In this document: one piece after another, positions 7,921 to 15,382 of the stretch
How the letters are laid out: the number at the start of each line of letters is the position of its first letter
Numbering within the stretch: the stretch's first letter is position 1
NCBI RefSeq assembly: GCF_000384335.2
Contig: NZ_KQ031382.1
Span: 868,001-932,000, forward strand
Length of the DNA: 64,000 nucleotides
DNA from: Hyphomicrobium sp. 99
GTDB taxonomy: Bacteria > Pseudomonadota > Alphaproteobacteria > Rhizobiales > Hyphomicrobiaceae
Direction of reading: 5' to 3'
Notes under the pieces: model-generated
What the model was told of the DNA's origin: nothing
The model's database searches: none
Seen by the model: the letters and a program-made list of their open reading frames with translations, nothing else
Made by a program: the position numbers and the translations under genes

Positions 7921-8893
7921 GCAAAATGCGCGGCCGGAAGAGTATCCCGGCGCAACTGGATCCATTATTCCGCATCCGGCACTAAGGCGGCTTGCAAACA
8001 TTCGATGCGAGTTCGAGCGGTCCTTCGCGACGGAACTCTCCGGTGAAGCATGGACTGCACAGCTGAAGCAAAATATCGAAGCGCTAGCGCTTTGGAGGTC
8101 GACGGCGAAAGGAACGCTCATCCGCGTCGCGATATTCTCAATTTTCGCCAACCTTTCAATGCTGGCGCTACCGGTCTTCCTATTTCAAATATCCGATAAG
8201 GTTGCGCTCGGTCACGGACTTGTGCCGCCTTTCGGCTTGCCGCTCCTAACGCTGATCCTGCTCACGACGATGTCGATGCTCGATATTCAGCGGAGCAGGA
8301 TTTTATACGGCCTTGCGTCTGCGATGGAGACGATCCTCGGCGGCGCTCTTATGTCGGCCATGTTGAGATCGCAGTCAGCACCAGAGCGAGGTTATGCGCA
8401 AGACCTGCGCAGCTTGCATAAAGTGCGCGGCTTCCTCGGAAGTCCAACCATGTTGCTCCTGTTTGATGCACCGATGCTCCCGTTCTTCTTCGGAGCGATC
8501 ATCCTCATAAATACCAGTCTCGGCGCTATCGTGTTGATCTCGGCGCTCGCTTTGAGAATCTGGGCTCTGAAGTCAGCGAGTGTCTTGTTCGTCGCGCGTG
8601 CGATCACGTCAGTCGCGATACTTGCCTGGAATATGCATCTTGCTCTCGCCGGTACCATAACCATTGGAATGTCGATCGCAGCGTCCGTCATCGCTGGCCG
8701 AGCGCTTCACGCGTTCGAGGGTATGATCAAGGTCCAGCAATCGTCGATGCAAGCATGGGCCGAGTATATCCGCGTATGTAGAGCGCTTGACGAGGAGAAC
8801 GCGCGTTGGCCGTCCGCGCCGCCCACGACCACAAATGTGGTCGCGATTGAAAATTCAGAGCAGAAAAGCCGTCATATCGCGATCAGTTGTTGA
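7907..8893 (+). CDS. Shortened type I secretion ABC permease domain lacking ATPase
   Basis: 328 residues. The central part matches the membrane domain of PrtD/HlyB-like type I secretion exporters: FSIFANLSMLALPVFLFQISDKV (first helix pair), the LRSLHKVRGFLGSP motif, LLLFDAPMLPFFFGAIIL, and a final block with SIAASVIAGRALHAFEGMI. Two parts of the usual protein are absent: roughly 75 residues between the third and last helices, including the NAEVxxAMGM-like coupling helix, and the entire nucleotide-binding domain. Only a 35-residue tail follows the membrane domain before the stop. No adaptor or outer-membrane partner is nearby. It is probably a degraded exporter, or a repurposed membrane protein if expressed. 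Confidence 0.68.
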   Translation: MPKAEQNARPEEYPGATGSIIPHPALRRLANIRCEFERSFATELSGEAWTAQLKQNIEALALWRSTAKGTLIRVAIFSIFANLSMLALPVFLFQISDKVALGHGLVPPFGLPLLTLILLTTMSMLDIQRSRILYGLASAMETILGGALMSAMLRSQSAPERGYAQDLRSLHKVRGFLGSPTMLLLFDAPMLPFFFGAIILINTSLGAIVLISALALRIWALKSASVLFVARAITSVAILAWNMHLALAGTITIGMSIAASVIAGRALHAFEGMIKVQQSSMQAWAEYIRVCRALDEENARWPSAPPTTTNVVAIENSEQKSRHIAISC

Positions 8894-9636
8894 GCAACGA
8901 CCTTGGCGACGGCTTGTGTCGTCGTTGTGCAGTTCAGCTTTTCCCGCGCGGAATTCAGGTGGAAGCGCACCGTGCGTTCGCTGATCCCGAGGATGACGCT
9001 TGCTTCCCATGCCGATTTGCCGGCTGCCACCCATCGCAAGCAATCAAGTTCTCTCGCCGATATCACGAGCGCATCGGACGTATCGATCCCGTTCCGGCGG
9101 AGCATATGGCTATGGAAATAGTCGCCGAGGGTTTTGAGTTCGGTACAAGAGGGCGGGCCTTCGGCATCTGCGTCACCCATCGGAGGTAAGCTGCGAGAGT
9201 AGCCCAGGATCGCGATCTCGCGGCCGCGCGCAGTTAGCTCGATAGCTGACTCCGCGGCCTCGCCGCTGCTGCAGCCTTTCAATTGTTGCGTCAGCTTGAT
9301 GATTTTCAAGCCTGCCAATTGCGCAGCGGAAATCGGATAAGGCGTAATCGCCTGACTCGCGAAATCACTGCTGAACGCACAATGCACAAACGCGCGGCTC
9401 GAATGCCGCGGAATGTTCACGCATAAATAGAAAAGATCATTGAGATGATAAATCGAACGCGTGGCGGAAAGAAAAGCGACGCCCTTGTCTCGCTCGACGA
9501 TCGCCGCCCGATCCGGCACGATCTGCGCTAATACGCCCTTCAGCACTGTGAAAAATCCAGGAAACAAATACGCTGCAAAATATTCTTGATTGTAACTCAG
9601 GGCGCGTGGAGTTTGCGTAAAGCTGCGCCACATCAT
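8872..9636 (-). CDS. LuxR-family transcriptional regulator
   Basis: 254 residues. The C-terminal 65 residues form a LuxR/GerE helix-turn-helix (VISARELDCLRWVAAGKSAWEASVILGISERTVRFHLNSAREKL). The N-terminal 170 residues resemble an autoinducer-binding type domain but are too diverged to name the ligand. No LuxI synthase is present in the window, so it would be a solo regulator. Its 3' end overlaps the convergent ABC-permease remnant by 22 bp. A second regulator of similar layout lies at 60413-61165. Confidence 0.82.
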   Translation of the reverse strand: MMWRSFTQTPRALSYNQEYFAAYLFPGFFTVLKGVLAQIVPDRAAIVERDKGVAFLSATRSIYHLNDLFYLCVNIPRHSSRAFVHCAFSSDFASQAITPYPISAAQLAGLKIIKLTQQLKGCSSGEAAESAIELTARGREIAILGYSRSLPPMGDADAEGPPSCTELKTLGDYFHSHMLRRNGIDTSDALVISARELDCLRWVAAGKSAWEASVILGISERTVRFHLNSAREKLNCTTTTQAVAKVVAQQLIAI

Positions 9637-9933
9637 TTTAAATGAAAAGGTGTGTACGGAGTAATGTTCCGAAGGTGTCGAGCGCTATCCTGTAGGACAT
9701 CCCAGCGTGGAGGTTGAGCAACGCCGCTCCGCAATGCGAGAGAGAATGCAGCTCCCGGCTCGACGTTGTGCGTCGAATCACATCCCCTGTCAGCGAAGCT
9801 CACGCTCTCTTTCTTTTATTTGCGGTTCCGTATTTCTGACTTTGAGTTTTTCGTTTTCGAATTGCCAGAGTTCCGATTTTCCAGATGTCGACGTCGGAAT
9901 TTTCAAATAAGTTTTCAGATAGGTTCTCATATT
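9637..9933. other. Intergenic region upstream of porin gene
   Basis: 297 bp between the divergent LuxR regulator and the outer-membrane protein gene. It is AT-rich toward the right end (leader of the porin mRNA). An in-frame extension of the porin frame to 9766 exists but has no signal peptide, so it was not used. Confidence 0.5.
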
Positions 9934-10701
9934 ATGAAAACGGTTCGGCTGTTTACAGCGCTCCTCTTGTGCCTTCTCGGAGCATCGGCAGCGCACGCCG
10001 ACGGCCCAAATCTCCTCTGGGGCGGACCGCCAGGCACACCATGCGGCGGCATTTATTCAGGTCTATACGTGGGCGGCGAACTCGGCGGTGGCAGTATGAG
10101 AACGAGGGCTACCGGCGATGCCGGCTCAATCGCCGCGAACGATAAAGGATTTACCATCGGTGAGTACAGCGGCTACAACTACCAATGCGGTGATGCGCTC
10201 ATCGGCGTTGAATCGGAATTCAGCTACTTCGGCGCCGAAACCCGGTCCGGATGCGACGGATGCGGTGAGGCTTTCCACTCATCGATGAACTGGTTCAGCT
10301 CGCTTCGCGGTAGAGTGGGTGTCGTAGCGGATGACAACATTCTGTTGTTCGCCACCGGCGGACTCGCATATTCCACTGTCGAGCACGAATTCAGCGATCC
10401 ATTTGCGCCGGGCGGACCGTTTAGTCGGTCGGATAGCGATACGAAATTGGGCTGGACAGTCGGCGGCGGCTTCGAAATGTTTCTGAGGGACAACTGGGCA
10501 CTCCGCGCCGACGCTCTGTTTGTCGATTTGGGGAGTGACGGCCAAAACTTTTCGTTCGGTTCCTGCGACGGCGGACCTTGCAACGTGCACGTAACCTGGG
10601 ATGATAGCTTCTGGGTAACCCGTATTGGTCTGACCTATCTTTTCAACGCCGGGTCGGCGCCGCCTATCCCGGAATATGCTCCCGAGTACAGCGTGAAGTG
10701 A
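9934..10701 (+). CDS. Outer-membrane beta-barrel protein (Omp25/RopB-like)
   Basis: 255 residues from the ATG at 9934, chosen because it begins a clear Sec signal peptide (MKTVRLFTALLLCLLGASAAHA). The mature part has alternating aromatic and polar strands typical of an 8-stranded OmpA/Omp25-type barrel: GIYSGLYVGGELGGG, WFSSLRGRVGVVADDNILLFATGGLAYS, DNWALRADALFVDLG and a late VTRIGLTYLF strand. Mature cysteines occur in small clusters (RSGCDGCGEA, GSCDGGPC), which is less common for the family. It is a surface structural protein, monocistronic, and ends just before a bidirectional terminator. Confidence 0.82.
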   Translation: MKTVRLFTALLLCLLGASAAHADGPNLLWGGPPGTPCGGIYSGLYVGGELGGGSMRTRATGDAGSIAANDKGFTIGEYSGYNYQCGDALIGVESEFSYFGAETRSGCDGCGEAFHSSMNWFSSLRGRVGVVADDNILLFATGGLAYSTVEHEFSDPFAPGGPFSRSDSDTKLGWTVGGGFEMFLRDNWALRADALFVDLGSDGQNFSFGSCDGGPCNVHVTWDDSFWVTRIGLTYLFNAGSAPPIPEYAPEYSVK

Positions 10702-10754
10702 AGCCGGTCGGCAAATTGCCTGTTTTATAAGTCGAATAAAACTCCGGACACAAA

Positions 10755-10782
10755 AAGAGCGGACGATGCTGCGTCCGCTCTT
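10755..10782 (-). terminator. Bidirectional Rho-independent terminator
   Basis: The 11-bp stem AAGAGCGGACG / CGTCCGCTCTT has a 6-nt loop and sits between the convergent porin gene and a small leftward gene. Read leftward, the stem runs directly into TTTTT, a strong intrinsic terminator for the leftward transcript. Confidence 0.82.
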
Positions 10783-10811
10783 CCCTTGCGACCTCTGGAC
10801 GAGCGGTTCTG

Positions 10812-11024
10812 TTACGCCGCGGAGACTTCCTCGACTTCGGGCTGCCACAAGCTGGATGCCTGAGCTGCGGACGTTAGGCCGACGAGATACATCGTCGATA
10901 TTTCGCCGGACTGGAACATGGCGTCGACCCGAGCGGCCTCCGCCATCATGTCCGCGATTTCGTCGTCGGAAAGCCGCTCGGTATAAGTCTCGGAAAGCTC
11001 GATCTTTGAATTGCATTCAATCAT
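10812..11024 (-). CDS. Hypothetical small acidic protein
   Basis: 70 residues from the ATG at 11024 (an in-frame TTG exists at 11036). Not recognised. It is acidic and largely helical (SDDEIADMMAEAARVDAMFQSGEISTMYLVGL), with a C-terminal EVEEVSAA. There is no signal peptide. Coding is supported by its own strong terminator at 10755-10782 and by a composition unlike chance frames in GC-rich DNA. The ribosome-binding site (GAGTGG) is weak. Confidence 0.55.
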   Translation of the reverse strand: MIECNSKIELSETYTERLSDDEIADMMAEAARVDAMFQSGEISTMYLVGLTSAAQASSLWQPEVEEVSAA

Positions 11025-11257
11025 GACGCCACTCAATCCCGTTGAATTTTTTCGCGCTTGTCCGGCGATCTCAGTCTTCGAGATGATCGGCGCGCATATG
11101 ATCGATATCCACGATATTCCCTAAGATCCTCAAAGCTTTCGCCCGCCGCATGAGGAGTTGCTTAAAATCCGGTTAGCGCTGCTTCTTATTGGATCGAAAT
11201 AAGCTGAGCGGCTTTCGTGAAGTGATATGCTAGGCACTTTCGGCCGCACGCCTGCCT

Positions 11258-11722
11258 TCACCCAGACTGCCGCAACAGTGCAAGACGGTTCAAAAATTCG
11301 GCCTGGCTCTTTAGGATTTTTGCGTGCGCTGTAGCCAGATCAAACCACTGGGCACGGTCGATCTCAGGAAAATCTTGCATCCGGCCGGAACGGGGAGGCC
11401 ATTCTATGCTGAACGTATTGCTAACGAGTGTCTCGGGATTCCAATCATCTTCGATCGCCCATACATGAACGCATTTCCCACCCGCTTGCCGAACGGACCC
11501 GAGCGGCACAGCCGAACCCTTCGGATGAAATCCTATCTCTTCGACAAACTCACGCAACGCAGCTTTATATAAGTCCTCGCCGCCGATAACTTCACCTTTC
11601 GGCACGGTCCAAGAGCCGTCATCCTTCTTACGCCAGTATGGTCCGCCGGGGTGACCGAGCATGACTTCAAGCCCGTTCCGGTCGCGATACAACAAAAGTC
11701 CGGCGCTCGTCGCGGTTTTCAC
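11258..11722 (-). CDS. NUDIX hydrolase
   Basis: 154 residues from a GTG at 11722. The frame stays open much further upstream but would then run through the divergent gene. A canonical Nudix box GEVIGGEDLYKAALREFVEEIGF contains the REFVEEIG catalytic core. The preceding LLLYRDRNGLEVMLGHPGGPYWRKKDDGSWTVPKG is typical of the DR1025/AP4A-like group that hydrolyses dinucleotide polyphosphates or related nucleotides. Its start lies only 24 bp from the start of another NUDIX gene on the opposite strand. Confidence 0.82.
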   Translation of the reverse strand: MKTATSAGLLLYRDRNGLEVMLGHPGGPYWRKKDDGSWTVPKGEVIGGEDLYKAALREFVEEIGFHPKGSAVPLGSVRQAGGKCVHVWAIEDDWNPETLVSNTFSIEWPPRSGRMQDFPEIDRAQWFDLATAHAKILKSQAEFLNRLALLRQSG

Positions 11723-11746
11723 GTTCGCGCTTTCGACGTAAACAGG

Positions 11747-12166
11747 ATGGTCATGTCGCTCCCTCAAACGCCCGCTCTCACTGCCGACTGCGTCGTCCTC
11801 GACCCGAACCGCGGCGTGCTGATGGTCCGGCGAAAAAATCCGCCCTACAAGGGTTATTTGGCGCTTCCGGGTGGATTTGTCGAAATGGGCGAAGCGGTCG
11901 AAGACGCAGCGCGGCGCGAGCTCAAGGAGGAAACGGGACTTGAGGCAATGAACCTCGCGCTCGTCGGCGTCTATTCGCGGCCCGATCGAGATCCCCGCGG
12001 CCACGTCTGCTCGGTTGCGTTCCTGACGAACGACGCCCAAGGCGACGCGAGAGCCGGCGACGATGCGGATGCCATCGCGTGGGTAAAGATAAATGATGTC
12101 AATGGAGTTGAAATTGCCTTCGATCACCGGGAAATTATCACTGATGCGCTGAACCTGATCCGATGA
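11747..12166 (+). CDS. NUDIX hydrolase (ADP-ribose pyrophosphatase type)
   Basis: 139 residues from ATG 11747 (a second ATG at 11753 is equally possible, with a weak AGG site). The Nudix box GGFVEMGEAVEDAARRELKEETGLE matches the family signature including RELKEETG. The N-terminal TADCVVLDPNRGVLMVRRKNPPYKGYLALPGG is typical of ADP-ribose or 8-oxo-nucleotide sanitising enzymes. It is followed 11 bp later by cbpA. The 24-bp gap to the divergent NUDIX gene means promoter elements must lie inside one or both coding regions. Confidence 0.85.
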   Translation: MVMSLPQTPALTADCVVLDPNRGVLMVRRKNPPYKGYLALPGGFVEMGEAVEDAARRELKEETGLEAMNLALVGVYSRPDRDPRGHVCSVAFLTNDAQGDARAGDDADAIAWVKINDVNGVEIAFDHREIITDALNLIR

Positions 12167-12177
12167 TGTGAGCCCCA

Positions 12178-13113
12178 ATGGAATTCAAGGACTACTATAA
12201 AATCCTGGGTGTTGAGCGAAACGCAACCGAGGATGACATCAAGCGTGCCTATCGCAAGCTCGCGCGCAAATACCATCCCGACATCAACAAAGAGGACGGC
12301 GCCGAGGCGAAGTTCAAAGAGATTGGCGAAGCCAACGACGTTCTCAGCAATCCCGAAAAGCGCGCGGCTTACGATCAGCTCGGCAAAGATTACAAAGCCG
12401 GACAGGACTTCCGGCCGCCGCCGAACTGGGACGCTGGATTTGAATTTTCGGGCCGCCCCAGTGAGGGTGACTACAGCGATTTTTTCGACGCTATGTTCGG
12501 CGCCGCCCGCGCCCAGCGGTCTGGCCGCACGCACACGACGTTCCGGATGCGCGGTGAAGATCATCACGCCAAGATCGTCATCGATTTGCAAGACGCACTC
12601 GATGGCGCCACGCGCACCATCACGCTTCGCGTGCCCGAGGTCGATGACGGCGGTCACGTCCTGGTCCGCGATAAAAATCTGACCGTACAAATTCCCAAAG
12701 GCGTCACTGAGGGGCAGAGCATCCGCCTTCAGGGGCAAGGCTCACCCGGAGTAGGCGGTGGCCCTGCAGGCGATCTCTATCTAGAAATCCGTTTCAAGCC
12801 CGGTTCCACCTACCGCGTTGTCGGCAAGGACCTTTACCTCGATCTGCCGATTGCCCCTTGGGAAGCCGCATTGGGCGCAAGTGTAAAGATGCCGACCCCG
12901 GCAGGGGCCATCATGCTCAAAATACCGCCGGGCTCCGCGCATGGCCGGGAGTTGCGCGTGAAGGGACGCGGAATTCCAGCGGGTCCATCTGGCGATCTCT
13001 ACGCGGTTCTGAAAATTGTCTGGCCGCCCGCGAACAACGAAAAGGCCAAGCACATATATGAGGAAATGGCGAAGGAACTCGCGTTCGATCCGCGCGCCGG
13101 ACTGAATGTTTGA
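12178..13113 (+). CDS. cbpA: CbpA-type DnaJ co-chaperone / curved-DNA-binding protein
   Basis: 311 residues. The J domain at 1-70 contains the HPD motif ([23 protein letters not shown]). A Gly-rich/linker part follows, then the two C-terminal substrate-binding barrels ([62 protein letters not shown]). There is no CxxCxGxG zinc finger, which separates CbpA (class II) from DnaJ. It stimulates the ATPase of DnaK and may bind DNA. The pairing with cbpM immediately downstream confirms the assignment. Confidence 0.93.
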   Translation: MEFKDYYKILGVERNATEDDIKRAYRKLARKYHPDINKEDGAEAKFKEIGEANDVLSNPEKRAAYDQLGKDYKAGQDFRPPPNWDAGFEFSGRPSEGDYSDFFDAMFGAARAQRSGRTHTTFRMRGEDHHAKIVIDLQDALDGATRTITLRVPEVDDGGHVLVRDKNLTVQIPKGVTEGQSIRLQGQGSPGVGGGPAGDLYLEIRFKPGSTYRVVGKDLYLDLPIAPWEAALGASVKMPTPAGAIMLKIPPGSAHGRELRVKGRGIPAGPSGDLYAVLKIVWPPANNEKAKHIYEEMAKELAFDPRAGLNV

Positions 13114-13130
13114 GATTGGGAGTTTGAGAT

Positions 13131-13487
13131 ATGGCAAATGGAGAGCGCGAGCCGATGCACGCTGAAGCGATTGGTCCGGCAGCTGTTTATTCACTCGAAG
13201 AACTCAGCCAAAGTTGCCAAGTCGAAGTGTCTTGGATCTCGGAGCTTGTGGCTGAGGGCATCATCGAGCCACAGGGAAGCAACCCGTCCGAATGGAGGTT
13301 CTCAAGCCTCAGCATCGTTCGTACAGCGAAAGCCAAGCGCTTTGATCGAGATCTGGGATTGAACCCCGCCGGTATCGCGCTGGTTTTCCAGCTGCTGAAC
13401 CAGATCGAGCAGCTGCATGCCCGCTTGAACGTCGTCGCGAGCACGAAAAGCTCTCTTGCTGACAGGGCGGACGAGCACCTACCCTGA
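13131..13487 (+). CDS. cbpM: Chaperone modulator CbpM
   Basis: 118 residues, with a MerR-like helical N-terminal part (YSLEELSQSCQVEVSWISELVAEGIIEPQG) and a C-terminal helix (DLGLNPAGIALVFQLLNQIEQLHARL). This is the CbpM pattern: a small protein that binds the J domain of CbpA and inhibits its co-chaperone and DNA-binding activity. It starts 17 bp after cbpA behind GGGAG, in the usual cbpAM order. Confidence 0.88.
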   Translation: MANGEREPMHAEAIGPAAVYSLEELSQSCQVEVSWISELVAEGIIEPQGSNPSEWRFSSLSIVRTAKAKRFDRDLGLNPAGIALVFQLLNQIEQLHARLNVVASTKSSLADRADEHLP

Positions 13488-13513
13488 AATCGGCTTTCGC
13501 CGCGAAAGGCTTC

Positions 13514-14437
13514 ATGCCGGGAAAACACATCATTGCAGTCGGTCATGCCGCGCTCGATTACGTTTATCGGATCGGAACTTTTCCCTCGTCGCCGACCAAA
13601 ATTCGCGCGCTCGAACACGTCGCGAGCGGCGGCGGCATGGCGGCGAACGCTGCAGCCGCTATCGCTCGGCTCGGAGGCGACGTCGCGCTGTGGGCGCGCA
13701 TCGGTGACGATCCGTCCGGCGGAATAATTCTGCAGCAATTGAAAGCTGTGGGCGTCGGCACTGCCCATGTTCGCGCCTACGCCGGCGTTTCCTCGGCGAC
13801 AGCTGCGGTGATCGTGGATCGCAACGGTGAACGTCTCGTCATCAGCGAAGACGATCACGAATTTCCTCTACCGGCGGACTGGCTTCCGATAGCCGATGTC
13901 AAATATGCGAAAGCTGTCTTGAGCGACCTGACATGGCTGGAAGGAACGATCGCCGCATTCAGCGCGGCTCGTGCGCTCGATATCCCGACCGTCCTCGACA
14001 TTGACCTAAATAGCGGACAGCTGCTTTCGAAAGTCCTCGCGCTGGCCGATTACGCAATTTTCTCCGCGCCCGCTTTCAGGCAGTTCGTAAAAGGCGGGAG
14101 CGACGAGGAGCGTCTTGAAAAGCTCATTCAATCAGGCACTCGCCACGCTGGCATAACGCGCGGCGCGCAGGGATATCTTTGGATGAACCGAGAGGGAGAG
14201 CGAGGTCTCCAGCCCGCGTTCCCGGTGGACGTCGTCGACACGACCGGCGCCGGCGATGCCTTCCACGGCGCCTTCGCATGGGCGATCACCGAAGGGTTGA
14301 AGGATGCGGACTGCGCGCGCATTGCATCTGCCGTCGCGGCCATGAGCTGTCGGGGACTTGGCGCGCGATCTGCTCTTCCGACTCGAAACGAAGTTCACCA
14401 TTTTCTGGCGGCGCATCAGGCCCAATCGCAGGCTTAA
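13514..14437 (+). CDS. PfkB-family sugar kinase
   Basis: 307 residues of the ribokinase fold. The N-terminal GHAALDYVYRIGTFP and SGGGMAANAAAAIARLGGDVALWARIGDD match the substrate-binding GG motif region. The C-terminal VVDTTGAGDAFHGAFAWAI is the second PfkB signature with the catalytic Asp. Cytoplasmic, it phosphorylates a sugar or nucleoside with ATP; the substrate is unresolved. It starts 26 bp after cbpM and is probably co-transcribed. Best matches of this sequence type are often annotated as sulfofructose or fructose kinases, but that is not supported here. Confidence 0.85.
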   Translation: MPGKHIIAVGHAALDYVYRIGTFPSSPTKIRALEHVASGGGMAANAAAAIARLGGDVALWARIGDDPSGGIILQQLKAVGVGTAHVRAYAGVSSATAAVIVDRNGERLVISEDDHEFPLPADWLPIADVKYAKAVLSDLTWLEGTIAAFSAARALDIPTVLDIDLNSGQLLSKVLALADYAIFSAPAFRQFVKGGSDEERLEKLIQSGTRHAGITRGAQGYLWMNREGERGLQPAFPVDVVDTTGAGDAFHGAFAWAITEGLKDADCARIASAVAAMSCRGLGARSALPTRNEVHHFLAAHQAQSQA

Positions 14438-14691
14438 GCGCCCGAGCGCCCTCTTTTTCTGTTGCGTCGCGGGATGGCGACACATCGCTGCCGCGCCATT
14501 TTCGTAAAGCATGCGGACACAAGCGAATGTGAATGTTCGCTAAATTCGTACTTGGCAATTTCGGGTTTATTTGCATCGCGTTTGTGCGGTGCGGGGCAAA
14601 TCAAAAAAAAAATGGCCATTGCTGCAGTCATCGATAGCTTTTTGCGAAGGATCAGCGTTTCATCCTCATACAAAAACAACGGGGAAGTGAA

Positions 14692-14829
14692 ATGCCCGAT
14701 TCAGCCTATACGATGATCTTCGCAGTCCAGGCTCTTCTTGTGTTTGGCGCCGTAGGGACGGGCTTAGTGGTCTTCCTCACCAATCGCAATCAGCGCGCTG
14801 ATCGAAAAGTCGTAGCGCGCAGCGAGTAG
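14692..14829 (+). CDS. Small single-pass membrane protein
   Basis: 45 residues: a polar start (MPDSAYT), one hydrophobic helix (MIFAVQALLVFGAVGTGLVVFL) and a short basic tail (TNRNQRADRKVVARSE). A GGGGAAG ribosome-binding site precedes the ATG by about 5 nt. Not recognised. The positive-inside tail suggests an N-out, C-in inner-membrane protein. It lies alone between the PfkB gene and the micro-ORF/terminator region. Confidence 0.6.
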   Translation: MPDSAYTMIFAVQALLVFGAVGTGLVVFLTNRNQRADRKVVARSE

Positions 14830-15220
14830 CTGCATTCAGTTCAAGACTGACGATCTGCTGTATGCGGGTCCGGCGGGGCTACGTCCGCGAGATGCTTGCG
14901 CGGGCATGCGGAAGCGTCCGCCAATAGTGATACATTTTCAGAGCCTATGAGATATCGCTTGTGACAAGCCGGCAGGCGTCCAGCGATTGGTGTAAATTTT
15001 TTTTGAGGACGAAACACGACTTCCCCCCATTGAGCCGACAGAAATAGCGCTGAAGCCGCTATTATATTTTTCCGATGACTTTCCCGCGACATCATTAGCG
15101 AGTCTTCGCAGACGCTTTGAAGTGCAGTCGAGTTTGGCTCTGTCTATGACTTATCGTTAGGCCGGATTGGGAAGCGAATTGGCCTCTATTAATGACGTCG
15201 AATAGGAGGTACACTGCCAA
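14830..15220. other. Intergenic region upstream of micro-ORF
   Basis: 391 bp, relatively AT-rich for this window. No convincing gene over 30 codons. It should contain the promoter for the short transcription unit that ends at the terminator near 15325. Confidence 0.45.
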
Positions 15221-15262
15221 ATGTATATTGCAGGAATAATTTTTTCTTACGTATTGATTTAA
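15221..15262 (+). CDS. Candidate 13-residue hydrophobic micropeptide
   Basis: The ATG at 15221 follows a perfect AGGAGGT ribosome-binding site by 10 nt and encodes MYIAGIIFSYVLI before a TAA. A strong hairpin with T-run starts 16 bp after the stop. The order ribosome-binding site, short hydrophobic ORF, terminator is that of an independent small transcript: leader peptide, membrane micropeptide or dual-function sRNA. There is no downstream gene on this strand for it to attenuate. Confidence 0.4.
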   Translation: MYIAGIIFSYVLI

Positions 15263-15277
15263 TCAATCTTCGAACTT

Positions 15278-15325
15278 GACCCCGTCGACACGGCAATATT
15301 GCCGTTAAAGCCGTCGGGGTCTTTT
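15278..15325 (+). terminator. Rho-independent terminator with nested palindrome
   Basis: GACCCCG and CGGGGTC pair, followed by TTTT. Inside the loop lies a second perfect palindrome, CGGCAATATTGCCG (15291-15304). The T-run is on the rightward strand, so it ends the small transcript at 15221-15262 rather than the convergent leftward gene. Confidence 0.75.
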
Positions 15326-15382
15326 CTATGTCAGAGCGAAAAATTCCCAACGTCCTGCATTCGAAAAATGGAAATGCATCGG

